DNA of 64,000 nt, taken from NCBI GenBank assembly GCA_023105745.1, contig JALGQZ010000009.1, positions 15,920,564 to 15,984,563 of the forward strand, given 5' to 3'. Of the stretch, positions 36,857-49,206 are shown piece by piece (position 1 is the stretch's first letter; every line of letters begins with the position of its first letter). Both the position numbers and the translations under genes were made by a program. The notes beneath the pieces are model-generated. The model had not been told where the DNA came from, made no database searches, and saw only the letters and a program-made list of their open reading frames with translations. This DNA is from Austropuccinia psidii. Taxonomy: Eukaryota; Basidiomycota; Pucciniomycetes; Pucciniales; Sphaerophragmiaceae.

Positions 36857-38548
36857 ATTCAATAAGGAATAAATTAAAACTGTATTAATCAACAGTCACA
36901 AGACAGAAAGAAAAGAAATCAATTGATTTATGCAAGAAAAATCCATCAAAACCCTTAAATTACACAACATATCTGTGGAAATACAAGCACAGCCACCTGA
37001 TAAGCCAGTAAATATAAATTAAAAACAAAATTAAGTTATATAAAGAAAAATTGAATCTCATACAGGACAAACAGAATCCCCACAATGCCCGGCACTCCCA
37101 ACCCATAGTTCAAACATTGCACAGACATATGATGCAATAGCTGTACAAAATCACCTCATCCCCCCAGAGATGGTGAAACAAACCAAACATACGGTGCAAT
37201 ATCTTGATCAAATTACACCATTTAGATATCTCTCACCAGCTTTCCCTCAAGGCTGTGCATAGTAATCTTAAAGTTCAATTAAAATATAAGTAAAGTCCCA
37301 GAAATGGTGCAATAGCTGTACAAAATCATCTCAGACCACCAACAATGGTGCAACAAGCCAAACAAATGGTGAAATACCTTCAAGAAATGACACCATTTCA
37401 ACAATTCCTCACCAGCAAAAACATCTCAGATTATATAATCATACATAAAAATGGTACAACCAACCAAACACATGATATCTGACCACTATAAAGAGTTATC
37501 CCAGCCAAAAGAAGTGGAAAAAGTTTAAGTCCCTTCTTTTTGAGTGCCTCTATGGCGGGCCCAAATAATATAAATAAAGGTCCTCTCTCCCTCATTTTCT
37601 CATCTTCTCCCCATGAATGAAATCAATTATATTCCAAGAAGCAGAATAATTATTCATCCCTCACTAGTAGGTCAATATAGTATTATTATTTAAATGGGAA
37701 TTATATACCAAGAAGGAGAATGATTCATCCATCCCTTACTATTAGGATAATCTAGTTATTTTATTAAAGGTATTATAGACTTATAAGTTTAATTAATAGT
37801 GATTTCTCATTAATAGTAGTTAACAGAAGGTCTACTTTATATTATTAATACACCCTATGTTTAAATTACTAGTCTTATAACTATAATACTATCAGTAATA
37901 CTCATAATATTGAGTTTACCCCCATAACCTTTACATTATAAATTAAATATATTCTTATTGTATCTTCATATTAAAAAAACAACTTTACAAATAAATATTA
38001 TTATATAAAAAACCTACCCTTATATTATATTATATCACTCATATATTTAACAAACATCCACTCTATATTGAAAAAGATCTTACCAATAAATTCTTAGAGG
38101 TCTTATTCCTATATTTTATTAACAATTAACCTCTCAAACCATTAAGTATTATAACATATTTAACATCAAATTGAACTTACCCCTTCAAATACATATTAGT
38201 ACTATTATATTAAATCAACCACTATACTATCAAGGTCTTACCCTTAAAATAATCTTATATTATTATTTGAGAATTATATTTTATACTTTTTTAACTTATA
38301 AGTTACTTATCTGATTATTGAATAGGTCTGATAGAGACTGCTGAAACATCTTCTCTAGTTGTAAAGCCACAATCTTGAATATTGATTTGTGAGCTCTGTA
38401 GGAAGATTTTTTAGTATATTCAGAGGGGCAGGTAAAACACCATTAGCACCCTTGGTTACAGGATTATTTCAGAAATGCAAAACTGTTTAACTATGATTTT
38501 CCCCTCCAGGACTGCCTTATCCAATCCCCCCCTAAAAGGAGTTCCACA
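36857..38548 (+). repeat. 3' LTR of D1 (first part in gap)
   Basis: Near copy of 25325-26998, ending GTTCCACA, with small substitutions and indels. Element A3 resumes at the next base. Confidence 0.93.
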
Positions 38549-38943
38549 GTACAAGGACAAGGATTGGGAAATGTTGCCACAAACACACCAAGTAGTGATG
38601 AACTCCTGGCACATCCTCAAAAAATTCCTCAAAGAGGAGGAAGGAGTGAGATACTCCAATGGATGGAATCCACTATCATCCAAACCTCAAATCAAAAAGA
38701 TTAAGGAATACCATGCTAAAACAAGGGAGGCAAGCAAGGAATAAGCCCCAAGCCAACCCACTTCCCCAAGAAGGGAAGAGGAACAAGAAAAAGAACTGGA
38801 GCAAACCATATTCCCCAAGTTACAGGATTCCAAAAATCCAAAAAGACGCCATGGAAAATGTCTTCAACATGGCCAGAACCTTGATGGAATTCAAGGACAA
38901 GGAGGAACAAAGAATGAGACAAGCTCATTTCCCAAAGAAATAA
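38549..38943 (+). pseudogene. A3 accessory ORF, C-terminal part (overlaps gag)
   Basis: Homologue of the A1 alternative-frame protein: DWEMLPQ, VMNSWHILKKFL, NGWNPLSS, then a Lys-rich stretch, SYRIPKI and VFNMARTLMEF, ending in TAA at 38941-38943. One indel between about 38660 and 38744 splits it into two frames. The gag frame one base earlier carries several stops in the first half, but in the last 100 bp reads CLQHGQN, as A1 gag reads CLQYGQN. Function unknown; the D1 insertion removed it from its upstream exons. Confidence 0.7.
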
Positions 38944-41900
38944 CTTTATCTCCAGATGTTGTAAATACTTTAACAGAAATTAAAAATAGTATTTTACCTG
39001 TTAAAGAAACTAAAAAAAGTTTATTATCCTTACCAGAAATTAATAATAATTTATCATCCTTAACAAAAATTGTTGTAAAAAATAAAAAAGAAATTGATAA
39101 CATTAAATTTCTTTTTGAAGCTAATAAGCTAAATGTTTCAATTTAGAATACTCAAAAATTAATACAAGGACACCAGGAATTGTATAAATATATAAAAGAT
39201 ATTGAAAATAAAACTTTGAAAATCAATTATGACACAAGTATTGATAATATTACAGAAAAATTAAACAAATTAAGTATTTCTGTAGAAAGCTTTGAAGAAA
39301 AGACTTCATCACACCAAAAATTACATCTAGACCATGTGGAAAAAAGTGATGAAGCAATAATGAATCTGAAAGATGACATTCCAAGTAAAATTAGACTTAT
39401 TACTGAGAAAATGGATAAAATAAATGAGGCTAACTTAAATATGCCAAATTTATCAACCCCATTTTCTCACATAAGAAGTACTGTTAAACTAAAAGAGGTA
39501 ATAAAAAATCCATTAATAACAGGCTTGAGTCATCAAGACAATAACCAAGTTATAATGAAGGAAGAACCTCAATTAAATGAATTGCCAAAATTCAAAGGAG
39601 AAGGTGAATATGAAAATATGTCATTTATTGAAACAATTGACATGTTAAAAGAAGATTATGCCATACCAGATGAATTAATCACTGAAATATTACACTCAAC
39701 ATTTCAGAAATCTGAAAAAAGATGGTATTATGGCATAAGGAAAACAAATGGCAAAAATACCCGGTCTTGGTGGAAACAAGAAATGATCACCAAGTGGGCT
39801 AATAATTCCAGGAGGTACAAAATAGAGAATGCATTTGAAAATTCCTTCTTTTACCCAGACAAGGATAAACCTTTGACCTGGTTCTTAAAACAAGTTGAAA
39901 GATTAAATACACTGAACCTAGAAATGTTACAAAAAATGGTGCACATGAAAATACTTAAAAAATGTGGAGAATAATCAGAACATTCCATGAGAAGCTGGTA
40001 TATAGAACCATGCTTCACAGAAGAGTATATCAATGCACTAGAAGACATAGTGAAAAGGACAAAAATTGGAAGAACTTGGAAGAAATTGGACATTAAAAGT
40101 CCAAATAAATCATTTATCAAGAAATACAAACCAAGAGAAACATTCAAGCCCAATATATCCAACAGTAATGAGCAAAGAAAGTGCCACAAATGTGGAGTTA
40201 TTGGACACTTAGCCAATAATTGCCTTAAATAAGCAAAAATCAATGGAATTGTGGAAACAGAGGACCACAATGATAAAGAAGAAGAATCAGATTCTGAGAA
40301 GGAGACTGAAGAATAAGAAACTTCTGAAAGTGATGAAATTAATATCATTAATGCACAAACTAATAATATTGATTTAATATATGAAGTACTGGATGTTAAT
40401 TCAAACATACCACAAGTTGGAACATCTGATACAAGCCTGACAAACATAAAAGATGCCAAATTGTATAGAACCCAACCAGCTAAAGGGATGGGATATAAAG
40501 CTGGAAAATCAAGTATAAGTATTGTCATGGTGGAACACCAAGAGGCAAAAGTGAACTTAGATACAGGAGCATATTGTACCTGTGTTGGCAAAAGTTATTT
40601 GAAAACAATTGTACCGGATGGGGAAGAAAAATGTATACCAATACAAGGAGTGATATTTAGTAGTGAAAGTGAAAGCATGAAGCCCCTTGGAATAATTGAC
40701 TTAACACTCATTTTTCCCCATCCTTCAGAATGTATCAGATTGAAAGTAGAGCTTGTAGTGATGGACAGCTGCACTAGTAACCATTTTAACTTGGAGATGA
40801 CTACTTGTCAATTTATGGAATATATATATCTAACCAAAAAGATACATATTTTACCATAGGAGACAATAAAAGACAAAAATTTGGCCTCTTCAATAACAAA
40901 AGACAAATTACAGTTATTAAGAATGGAGAAAAAAGCCCAGAAACAGATTTTTTCATAGTGAACAACTGAAAGAGGCAGAATTCAATCATGAATTAACAGA
41001 AAAAATGAAAGAAAAATTGATTGACCTCTTATTTAAATATAAGAATGCCTTTGAAACTGACAAAGAACCACTAGGTGTCATAATTGGACATGAGGTAGAC
41101 ATAATCCTTAATGTGGAAAAACCGTATCCACATCTATCAAGAAGACAAGCTTATTCAGCTAGCCCAAGATCTAGAGAAGTCTTAGAGGTACACATCGAAG
41201 AATTAATACACCTTGGAGTATTGAGGAAAGTAGGAGATAATGAACAGGTAGAGGTACTACACCTGTCATTATAACTTGGCATAATGGAAAGTCAAGGATG
41301 GTAGGGGACTTTAGAACTATAAACACATATACTATCCCTGACATATATCCAATACCCAGAATCCATGAGACATTAACACAATTATCTCAGGATAAGTTCA
41401 TCACAGCCATGGATTCTCTGAGGGGTTTTCCTCAAAATGTATACACAGAAAATGCCAAAAAATTACTGAGGATAATAGTCCACTGTGCTATTTTCGAATA
41501 TTTAAGAATGCCATTTGGTATAAACAATGCAGCTTCCCATTACCAAAGGATGATGAATACCCTATTTCCTCAAAAAGCTTCAGAAGGATGGTTAATTATC
41601 TATATTGATGATATCATAGTTTTCTCAGAGACTTGGTATAGTCACTTAACAAGACTAGAAAGAGTCTTGCGAAAAGATAGTACACATAAACATGAAAATC
41701 TCTTTGAAAAAGTGTCATTTTGCATACAGTGAGCTGAAAGCACTAGGACATGTTATATCTGGACTAAGTTTGGGAATAGATAAAAACAAATTAGCAGCAG
41801 TACTATTAAAGACAATGCCCCAAACCAAAAAGTGAATGCAATCATTTCTAGGATTTTCTGGTTATTTCAGGAAGCATATAAAGAACTTTGCTAGAATTGC

Positions 41901-44016
41901 TAAGTCCTTGAATAAGCTCTGTGACCAACAGACAGTCTATGGAATGTCTGAAGAAATATTCAAGGCATATGAAGAGCTGGAAAATTCCTTAAAAAATGCC
42001 CCATTTCTGATAATGCCAGATTGAAAACTACCCTTCAAGCTATACATTGATGCTTGTGGAGAAGGACTAGGTGCTGCACTACAACAGACACAAATCATAA
42101 ATGAAAAACCTGTTGAAGGACCCATTTGCTTCATTTCAAGACAAAGGCTTTAGAAAAATTACACTACTATTTGGATGTGACAGTGTTTGATGTAATTACA
42201 CATTGAAATGATGTAAAATATTTATTAAACATGAAAACTCCAAATAGACATATGCTAAGATGGAAAATTTCCATTCAATAATATAGAGGAAATATGACTA
42301 TAGTTCATAAATCTGGTAATATTCATAAAAATGCAGATGGTCTTAGCAGATGGGCTCTGGCAAATACACCTGAGGATCCAGCATGGGTACCACAAGAAGA
42401 GCACCATATAGAAGGCATATGACTCACAGATATTTGAACAGAATTCTTTAACCAAGTCAAATAAAGCTATAAAATGAACAAAAACTGCCACGTCCTATGC
42501 CAACTTCTCATGAAAGACTGTAAAGATCCATAACTTTCATCAAAACTAGATGAAACATGGAAAAAAGGAGATGGTGGAGGAAGATTCCACCTCCTTGATG
42601 GAATCCTTTATCATAGAACTAAACATACATGTGTTATGGCTTTAACAGATAGAACTCTGATAAACACTATACTACATGAATTTCAAGATAGTGTTGCAGC
42701 TGGACATCTCTCAGAAGACAGAACACTGGAGAGGGTAAAAACCTGCTCTTGGTGGCCAAATTCAAAGAAAGATCTTTCAGAATACTGTCAAACCTGGGAG
42801 ATATTCCAGAAAGCAAACAGAGCCACAGGAAAGAAATTTGGAATGATGATCAAAATCCAGGAACCAAAATCCCTTTGGGAAATACTTTACATGGATTGGG
42901 TAACAATCTTACCTCCAGAAGGAGACAGAAGTTACAATGCATGCCCAGTATTAGTTGACAGATAAAGAAAAACCCCAATGGTTTTACCATGTCACAAGGA
43001 TGATACAGCTATGTACACAGCCATAATGATATGGAATAGAGTTATGAGCCACACAGGATTATTACAAAATATCATAAGTGATAGAGACCCAAAGTTCACT
43101 TCAGCATTATGGAAAAACCTCCATAAACATTTTGCAACAAAATTATAATTATCAACAGCTTACCACCCCTGAACTGATGGTCTAGCAGAAAGAAAGATAC
43201 AGACCTTAGAAGATATGATCAGGAGATTCTGTGCTTATGGACTAGAACTCAAAGATTCTTATGGTTTTACCCATGATTGGTGTACATCAATACCAGCTCT
43301 TGAACTGGCATATAAAACATCAATCCATTCTTCAACTTGCAAAACACCAGAAATTCTAGAAAAAGGCTGGAATCCAAGATTTCCTATGTTACCCTCAAAA
43401 AGGCCTCAGTACATATACACCCAAAAGGAAGTAGCTTCAAAACAATGCTTAACAAAGAAAGACACCATGCAAACAGATGTATGCATGCTGCTTTCAAGTA
43501 TGCAAAAGAAAGATGGGATCACAGTCATAAACCACCTGAATTCAAAATAGGAGACTTGGTCCTAGTGTCAACTCTAAATTTCAATAATATAAAAGGACCA
43601 CAGAAATTGGAATATTCCTTTGCAGGACCATTTATGATAAACGCACTACATGGACCTAATGCTGTGCAACTAGAGCTCACAGGTGAATTAATGAACAAAC
43701 AACCAACTTTCCCTGTAAGCCTGATAAAACCTTACAGCTCAAGTGACAAGGAGTTACTTCTGCTAAGAAGTAAACCCCCACTTGAAATACCCCCTTAGAA
43801 GAAGGAGAAGCAAATAAAATTCTGAAACTCCTTAAAGAAAGAAGGACAAGAAACAAAAAAGAAAGGGAACACCTTGTAAGGTATAGAAATCCAGCTCAAG
43901 AATATGAATGGCTACTTGAGAAAGATATAACGAATGCTGATAAATTATTGAGAATTTTCAACATGAAAGAAAAACTGAAGAATATAAAATTAAGCATTAT
44001 TGAGCTTCAAGACTAA
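38937..44016 (+). pseudogene. gag-pol: A3 gag-pol polyprotein
   Basis: Gag with helical region and capsid domain (LPKFKGEGEYENM, RWYYGIRKTNGKNTRSWWK), broken by TAG at 39144 and TAA at 39972. A canonical knuckle CHKCGVIGHLANNC precedes a TAA at 40230. Protease LDTGAYCTCVGKSYL lies near 40557. RT fragments are in three frames between 41005 and 41732 and keep motif A Asp (AMDSLRG) and an intact YIDD at 41601-41612. RNase H is near 42040. Integrase fragments at 42636-43250 include GHLSEDRTLERVKTCSWW and DRDPKFTS. A chromodomain-like tail (HLVRYRNP, YEWLLEKDI) ends with TAA at 44014-44016. At least ten stops or shifts. Comparison with A2 shows which residues are ancestral; for example Trp at 42385 where A2 has TAG. 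Confidence 0.9.
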
Positions 44017-44102
44017 CAAAGTCTATTGAAGAGGTAGGACAGTGGATGATACCCTAATTAACTATATCAGATTGTGGTAAAATCATTTTTGCTGGTAGGG
44101 AA

Positions 44103-46089
44103 TCTGAACCTTTGATATATGATCACATATCCAAACATTTCACATGAAAAACTTTATAATAATTATACTCATAATAATTATCTTAAAATTGGTGAAAATG
44201 CCATAAATAGGTAAAAGCTCTGAATTAACTCAGAATATAAGTAATGAACATGTGAAATGAATTAGACCATTAGATTCCTCATGGTAAAATACACATATAT
44301 CCTTTTTATGGCATATCTGTAAAGTCAATAATTACTGAATAATAAGTAATAATACCCTAAAAAAGACATCAAATCATACTTAACTCAGAAACCAATGAAG
44401 CAACATGTAAAATAAATTGCACCATTGTCTTCCCCATGAAAAACTACACATAAAACAATTTTATGACAACTCTCTAAAGTCAATAATTAAGGAATTAAGT
44501 TGAATATATGCACTTTTTTGGTCAATGCATATATTCATGGTTTTTAGTAAATATCTCTTGAAATATACATGATAGAGAGTTAAAAAAAATAAAGTCACCA
44601 TGTAATTACTTTAAAAACAGGAATATGAGCTTTATTTGACAATCTACTAACAAGGCTATAATGTTTAAGGGTTTATTGAACAAAATCACTAGAGCTGTTG
44701 ACCACTTTGTCGTGAAAGTGGTTCAAACTTAAAAAAAGAAGGAGATATTCGAATTCTACTAGCTTATACGTGAATAATGATGAAAGTTTTATAATAATAT
44801 TCAAGGTACAACCCCTTGAAATCAAGGTTTGAAGTTTGAAATATTGAATTTCAACAGAAAAGATGAAATACAAGAAAACTCATCAAACATAGAGTTTTGA
44901 TTATGTAATGAAATGCTCTTGGAAGGTTAAGAAGGACACGCTAACCTATCAAATTTTTTTTCTTAGAATAGCTGTAGTGTGTATAACCTAAAAGGTATTA
45001 ATGATAAACATTTAAGCTTAAAATTGATCATTTATTATCACTCACTGTAATCTTATTTTAAGCTTAAAAGTTATATAAGTGATAAAAATGGTGCATAATA
45101 TTATATTATGATTAATACTAATAAGATCCACGAAGTTTAGGCTTCTTCCAAGCCTATTATGTCATCAAATTTAGAGTTATAGTGATAACTCTAAATAATC
45201 GCGTAATAATGAGATAAGATGGTTTGATCATGATGTAATCATCACTAAACCTTAAAATACTGATCATTTCCAGTGGATACCATCAGTAAATGTTCACTAG
45301 AAGTCTACTGGACTCTAGAAGGGAGGTATTTACTATAAATAGAGCTCTTTCTACTCTATTTTCCCCTCAGACACATCAAAACAATAAAACAATTAAATCA
45401 AAAGGTAAAATCTTCATTATTTATGTATAAATATTTTATATTATCAAAGACAAAAGGTAATCTTTATTTTCATCCTCATTTTTGATGTGATTACTTCAAA
45501 TTGTTCATTTGTTTTCTTATAGTTCTCTTAAAAACCTTATTTCCATGTAGAATCAAGAAAATTTGTAATTGCTTTTATTTTTATTTGTAAATAAAATCTA
45601 AATAAGTTGAATTTACATTATCTGGCATAACATATTCCAAAATCATTATATTAAGTGTCAAAATTAGGTTATTTCCTCTTATTATAATAATTTTTCTCTA
45701 TTATTATTTTAATAATTCTTCAATTAATATAAATAGTATTTATATTAATATAGAAATTTAATATTAGTAATATTATAGTTATGAATTGCTTTTTATTAAT
45801 AAAACACAGTTTTTTTCTGCCTTTATTATTTGTTTTTAGCAACAATAAAGTTCCTTTAAATATATGAACTATAAAATATGAATATATTTATTTATTATAT
45901 TATTTTTCATAATATAAATTATATTATTCTATTTAATTAATAATAAAATTATTTTTCACACCATAATTATAATAAATCTTTATTATTATAATTATTTTTA
46001 TCTTATTTATTTTATTTAAAAGGACATTCAGAGTACAATAAGTAAAATGCTAATAATTTTTACTTATTGTTTCTGAGTCAAACCTTACA
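44103..46089 (+). repeat. 3' LTR of A3
   Basis: 1987 bp, starting TCTGAACC (mutated from TGTGAGCC) after GCTGGTAGGGAA and ending CCTTACA. It matches the 5' LTR throughout, with TATAAATAG at 45334 and AATAAA at 45383. Confidence 0.94.
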
Positions 46090-46094
46090 GTAAG
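46090..46094 (+). repeat. Right target-site duplication of A3 (GTAAG)
   Basis: Perfect match to 21985-21989, directly after the 3' LTR. Confidence 0.85.
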
Positions 46095-46867
46095 CTGTGT
46101 TAGATATCTGCAAGGAATCCAGCATGTCCTTTTTTTGCGATAGATTAAGTAATCAAATAGCTATCAATACTCAACTGATCTTATGAAATTATGAAATTGA
46201 TAAAATTTTTCTTCTCAATCAATATCTAGTAGATCTGGGTAACTTAAAGTATCAAAAAATATTGAATATAAAAGAAAATTCTCCCAGTTATATAGATTCA
46301 ATTAGAATAAACACATCATAATCAACAAATTAAAATATGAAGAATATCAAGAAATCCTCTAAGTTAACTTTTGGGTAATAGATTGAGAAGGGTGTCAGAG
46401 AAATGCAACATATGATTGCATTTGTAACAATATTTTTCATTTAGATGAAGTGAGAAATTCTAATATGACTATTTCACCCAATAAACAAAAAGGCTTATTC
46501 AATATCTATTGCTTATAATTATTGAGAAATATTTTTTTCTTATTTTAGCCATAAAGAAATTTGCAAATAATATATATTTGTTTCTATATGAAATCTTCCT
46601 CATAAATTTTATGTGCCTTCATGAACATTTTTTGTCTGGAGAAATGGTAAAGAAATACCATATTTGTTGATTTAGCTTAGCCCTTTTACAGAAAAAGGTT
46701 AATTATTCAAACAGTATTATTTTATTTGAGGTTATTAATTATATTTGTTCCAACATGGAATGATCAAGTTAAATAAACTCAAGATTTCAAAGAAAATATC
46801 TATTAATGGTGAGTCTTAAAAAGTCTTAAGCTCTGTATGATGAGGTATTGAAGAATTTTAACTAGGC
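46095..46867. other. Unassigned spacer between A3 and B1
   Basis: AT-rich, no recognisable gene, LTR end or repeat. Probably original host DNA flanking A3, or older decayed repeat. Confidence 0.55.
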
Positions 46868-48501
46868 TTTCACAACCATGAAGAATCACCCCCCCAATGA
46901 GTGTTGCAGAAATACCAGCCTGACCCAAGTTAGGGCCAATTGGCCATGCCATATCATTTATGACCAACTGACCCCTCTGGTTCTATATAGCCCCTTGACC
47001 ATCTTCCCTCTTCTTTGGCCATTTAAGGCCTCAGGTCATATCCTGCCTTCATTGGTCTTTTTGGCCAACTCTCCACCTCACCAACCCCCAGGCCATTATC
47101 CTTATCTTTGGGCCTGGGGGTCCTATGGCTCATCTAGCCACCTCCAGGGCTCTTGGCCCAACCCCTTTTATTATGGGGGTTTGGGCCATTTAGGCCCCCT
47201 ACAGCCTCTATGGCCCACAGTCCATACACTGCGGTCCGTATGCCATTTAGGCCCCCTTTTGCCACAATCCAATGAGGCCAAAAGGGGCAAAGGGGGAAGA
47301 TTATCACCCCCCAAGGCCAGGTGGGTCCCAAACCACAAGTGGCCCCACCTGAGCCATTTTTTGTCCCTGAATTCCATCCAACCCAAAATGGCCATAAAAG
47401 ACCCTCAGGACCAAAAATGGCCAAAAGCTCTATGGACACCAATTTTTCAGTCCATGGCCTATGGCAACCACCAGAGGCCACCAACTCAGCTCCCAGAAAG
47501 GTTTCCCCTCATATTGAGGGGAAGGCTTCTCCTTCCTCAATGCACCCCGTACTCAAGGTTCCATGAGTGGTGCATATATGGTATAATATACCATTATGCA
47601 CCATTTTTGCTCAGAAATCCAATTATGGCACTTTCAGGACTCAATTACATGATTCCAAATCGATTCCCAAATCCATCACCAATTTTGAAGGAGGACTTTT
47701 CAGCTATTCAGCCTGGCAATTCCCTGGCGGGTACCAGAAGATCATTTGAGGACCCAAACCACCTGGCCCTGCAGGAGTTGGGTTGTCAATTCTCATCAGG
47801 GCTATTCTAAGGGAAATTCTCAGAGGTTATCAATGTTTTCAATCATTGTCAAGGCATCAAGTACTCAGAATTCTTTGGACAACTCAATTGGTCCATACAG
47901 GTAGTAATCAAGCATCCTGTATGGCCTTGGCCCAATTGCGCCAATTCATATTCCACTGTGGGAATTCAGTCACACAGTTCAAATCTCAATATTTCCAGAG
48001 CTGTATTGGCCCAATTCAAACAATACAGCCGGGTGAACCACCTTTCAGGATCAGCCTTTCAGCTTTTTACATATACTGGCAGCCTTTCATCACCTGGGGA
48101 CTTTTTCTCCAGTTAATTAATATATTGGATTTATTTTTATCCTTATTTTCTTTTACCTTATTAAAGTAAATACTGAGAATCTTAAGTCAGTAATTTGAAG
48201 CTTTTCTTCTTTGCCTGTCAGTAGATATTGGTGGTCATATCCTTTACTAATTACATTGTTCTTTCTGGCAGGTTGAAACAGTGAAACAAGGATTAATTTG
48301 GTTGGCTCTTTGGCTTTTGGCTTCTTATTATCCTGGTAATTGGCTTCCTTTTCTTTTTATATCTTGGAATACTTGTCTTTACCTTTTATTCTTCTTTAAA
48401 GAAATATATTCTTTTATTTCTTTATTCTTTGGAGCCCTCCAAGTGAGCTCTTGATTCCTGAGTGCCAGGCCACTCTTGATTCCATAAGAGCCCCTGTGAC
48501 A
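46868..48501 (+). repeat. 5' LTR of B1
   Basis: Aligns with the B2 LTR (56389-57823): TTTCACAACC versus TGTAACAACC at the start, CAGCCTTTCA.ATATACTGGC, TGCCTGTCA, TTGGCAGGTTGAAACAGTGA, and AGCCCCTGTGACA at the end. The left edge is inferred from B2. Its first 900 bp are unusually GC-rich and packed with GGCC and TGGCC motifs. Confidence 0.82.
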
Positions 48502-49206
48502 TTATATTTATTAACTCATAATTTCTTTTCATTCTGTTCATTAATTCCTTTATCATTCTGATTCACTCATTTCATCAAAATTATGACTCTTTAATGCTTA
48601 TGAACTTTATGATTCTTTGTCACTTCTCAATTTTTTCCCATTCATTCTTCATTTTGAAAATTCAAAGCTGACCAAATTTTTATTTCTGTTTTCTCTTTCA
48701 AATATTATTTAAAATCATCAAATTCTATCTTAATCAAAATTCAGCCATAATCTCATTTTTTCATTTGATTTTTCAAATTTCTCATCAAGATTGTTCAGAA
48801 ACACTCTTCATATCAAGATTAATTTTGAATTATTCTTCAAGAATTTTGGATTTTAAAGAAGATTTCACTTGAATTGACTGATTCAACATATAATTGATAT
48901 TGAATTCAAGAAAATTGATTGACCTGAAGATTTCATTGATTTTGCTGATTTTTCAAATCAAGATTCTTTGAAACAAATTGATATTTCCTCAAGAATTCAT
49001 TTGATTGATTGATTTTTGAAAGATTTTATTTGATTGATTTTGAAATATTGATTTATTGACTTGAAGATTTAATTTGACATTGATTGATTGATTCCTTCAA
49101 GATTTCATTTTCATTGATTGATTTTCCTCAAGATTTGATTGTTGATTTTTGACTTCCAGAAAATTTTGATTTTTTACCCCTTTAATTCAATTTTATTCCT
49201 GAAATC
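48502..49206 (+). other. B1 untranslated leader
   Basis: T-rich leader between LTR and gag, with many TTGATTGATTTT, TTCAAGATT and related short repeats. No clear TGG-type primer site directly after the LTR. The same composition is found in B2 at 57824-58570. Confidence 0.65.

Larger units (their letters stand above)
25250..38548 (+). mobile_element. LTR element D1 with gag-protease and no visible RT
   Basis: Nested in A3. The 5' LTR is 25250-26998, with a primer site at 27001-27018, gag and protease at 27222-30076, a long unidentified ORF at 30077-31816, about 3.8 kb of AT-rich sequence with an antisense gene remnant, a 10-mer satellite, a gap of unknown true size, and a 3' LTR ending at 38548. 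No reverse transcriptase, RNase H or integrase motif is seen outside the gap, so D1 may be non-autonomous. The right flank is GTACA, which also occurs at the last A3 bases on the left (near 24970), but the left LTR edge is 280 bp away from there. Confidence 0.85.
21990..46089 (+). mobile_element. Complete but decayed LTR retrotransposon A3, split by D1
   Basis: A-family element with both LTRs (21990-23976 and 44103-46089, each 1987 bp), a primer-binding site, leader exons, gag-pol remains and the GTAAG target duplication. D1 (about 13.3 kb) is inserted in the N-terminal gag/accessory region: gag up to GAGCCAGTACA near 24970, then again from GTACAAGG at 38549. Without D1 it would be about 10.5 kb. 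The LTRs differ visibly, by roughly one base in ten by eye, so the insertion is old. Confidence 0.95.

Noticed and set aside
35621..36865. 414-codon Phe/Tyr/Leu-rich ORF
   Set aside because: Translation of the 10-mer satellite and of the N gap.
38931..38937. CCCAAAG, a -1 slippery-type heptamer at the end of the A3 accessory ORF
   Set aside because: Correctly phased for a slip into gag, but not conserved in A1 or C2, and the gag frame has its own upstream ATG in all three copies. Probably chance.
46878..47810. 310-codon ORF and minus-strand ORFs of 74-116 codons
   Set aside because: They lie in the B1 LTR, are Pro/His/Gly-rich from the GGCC motif and are not conserved in the B2 LTR.
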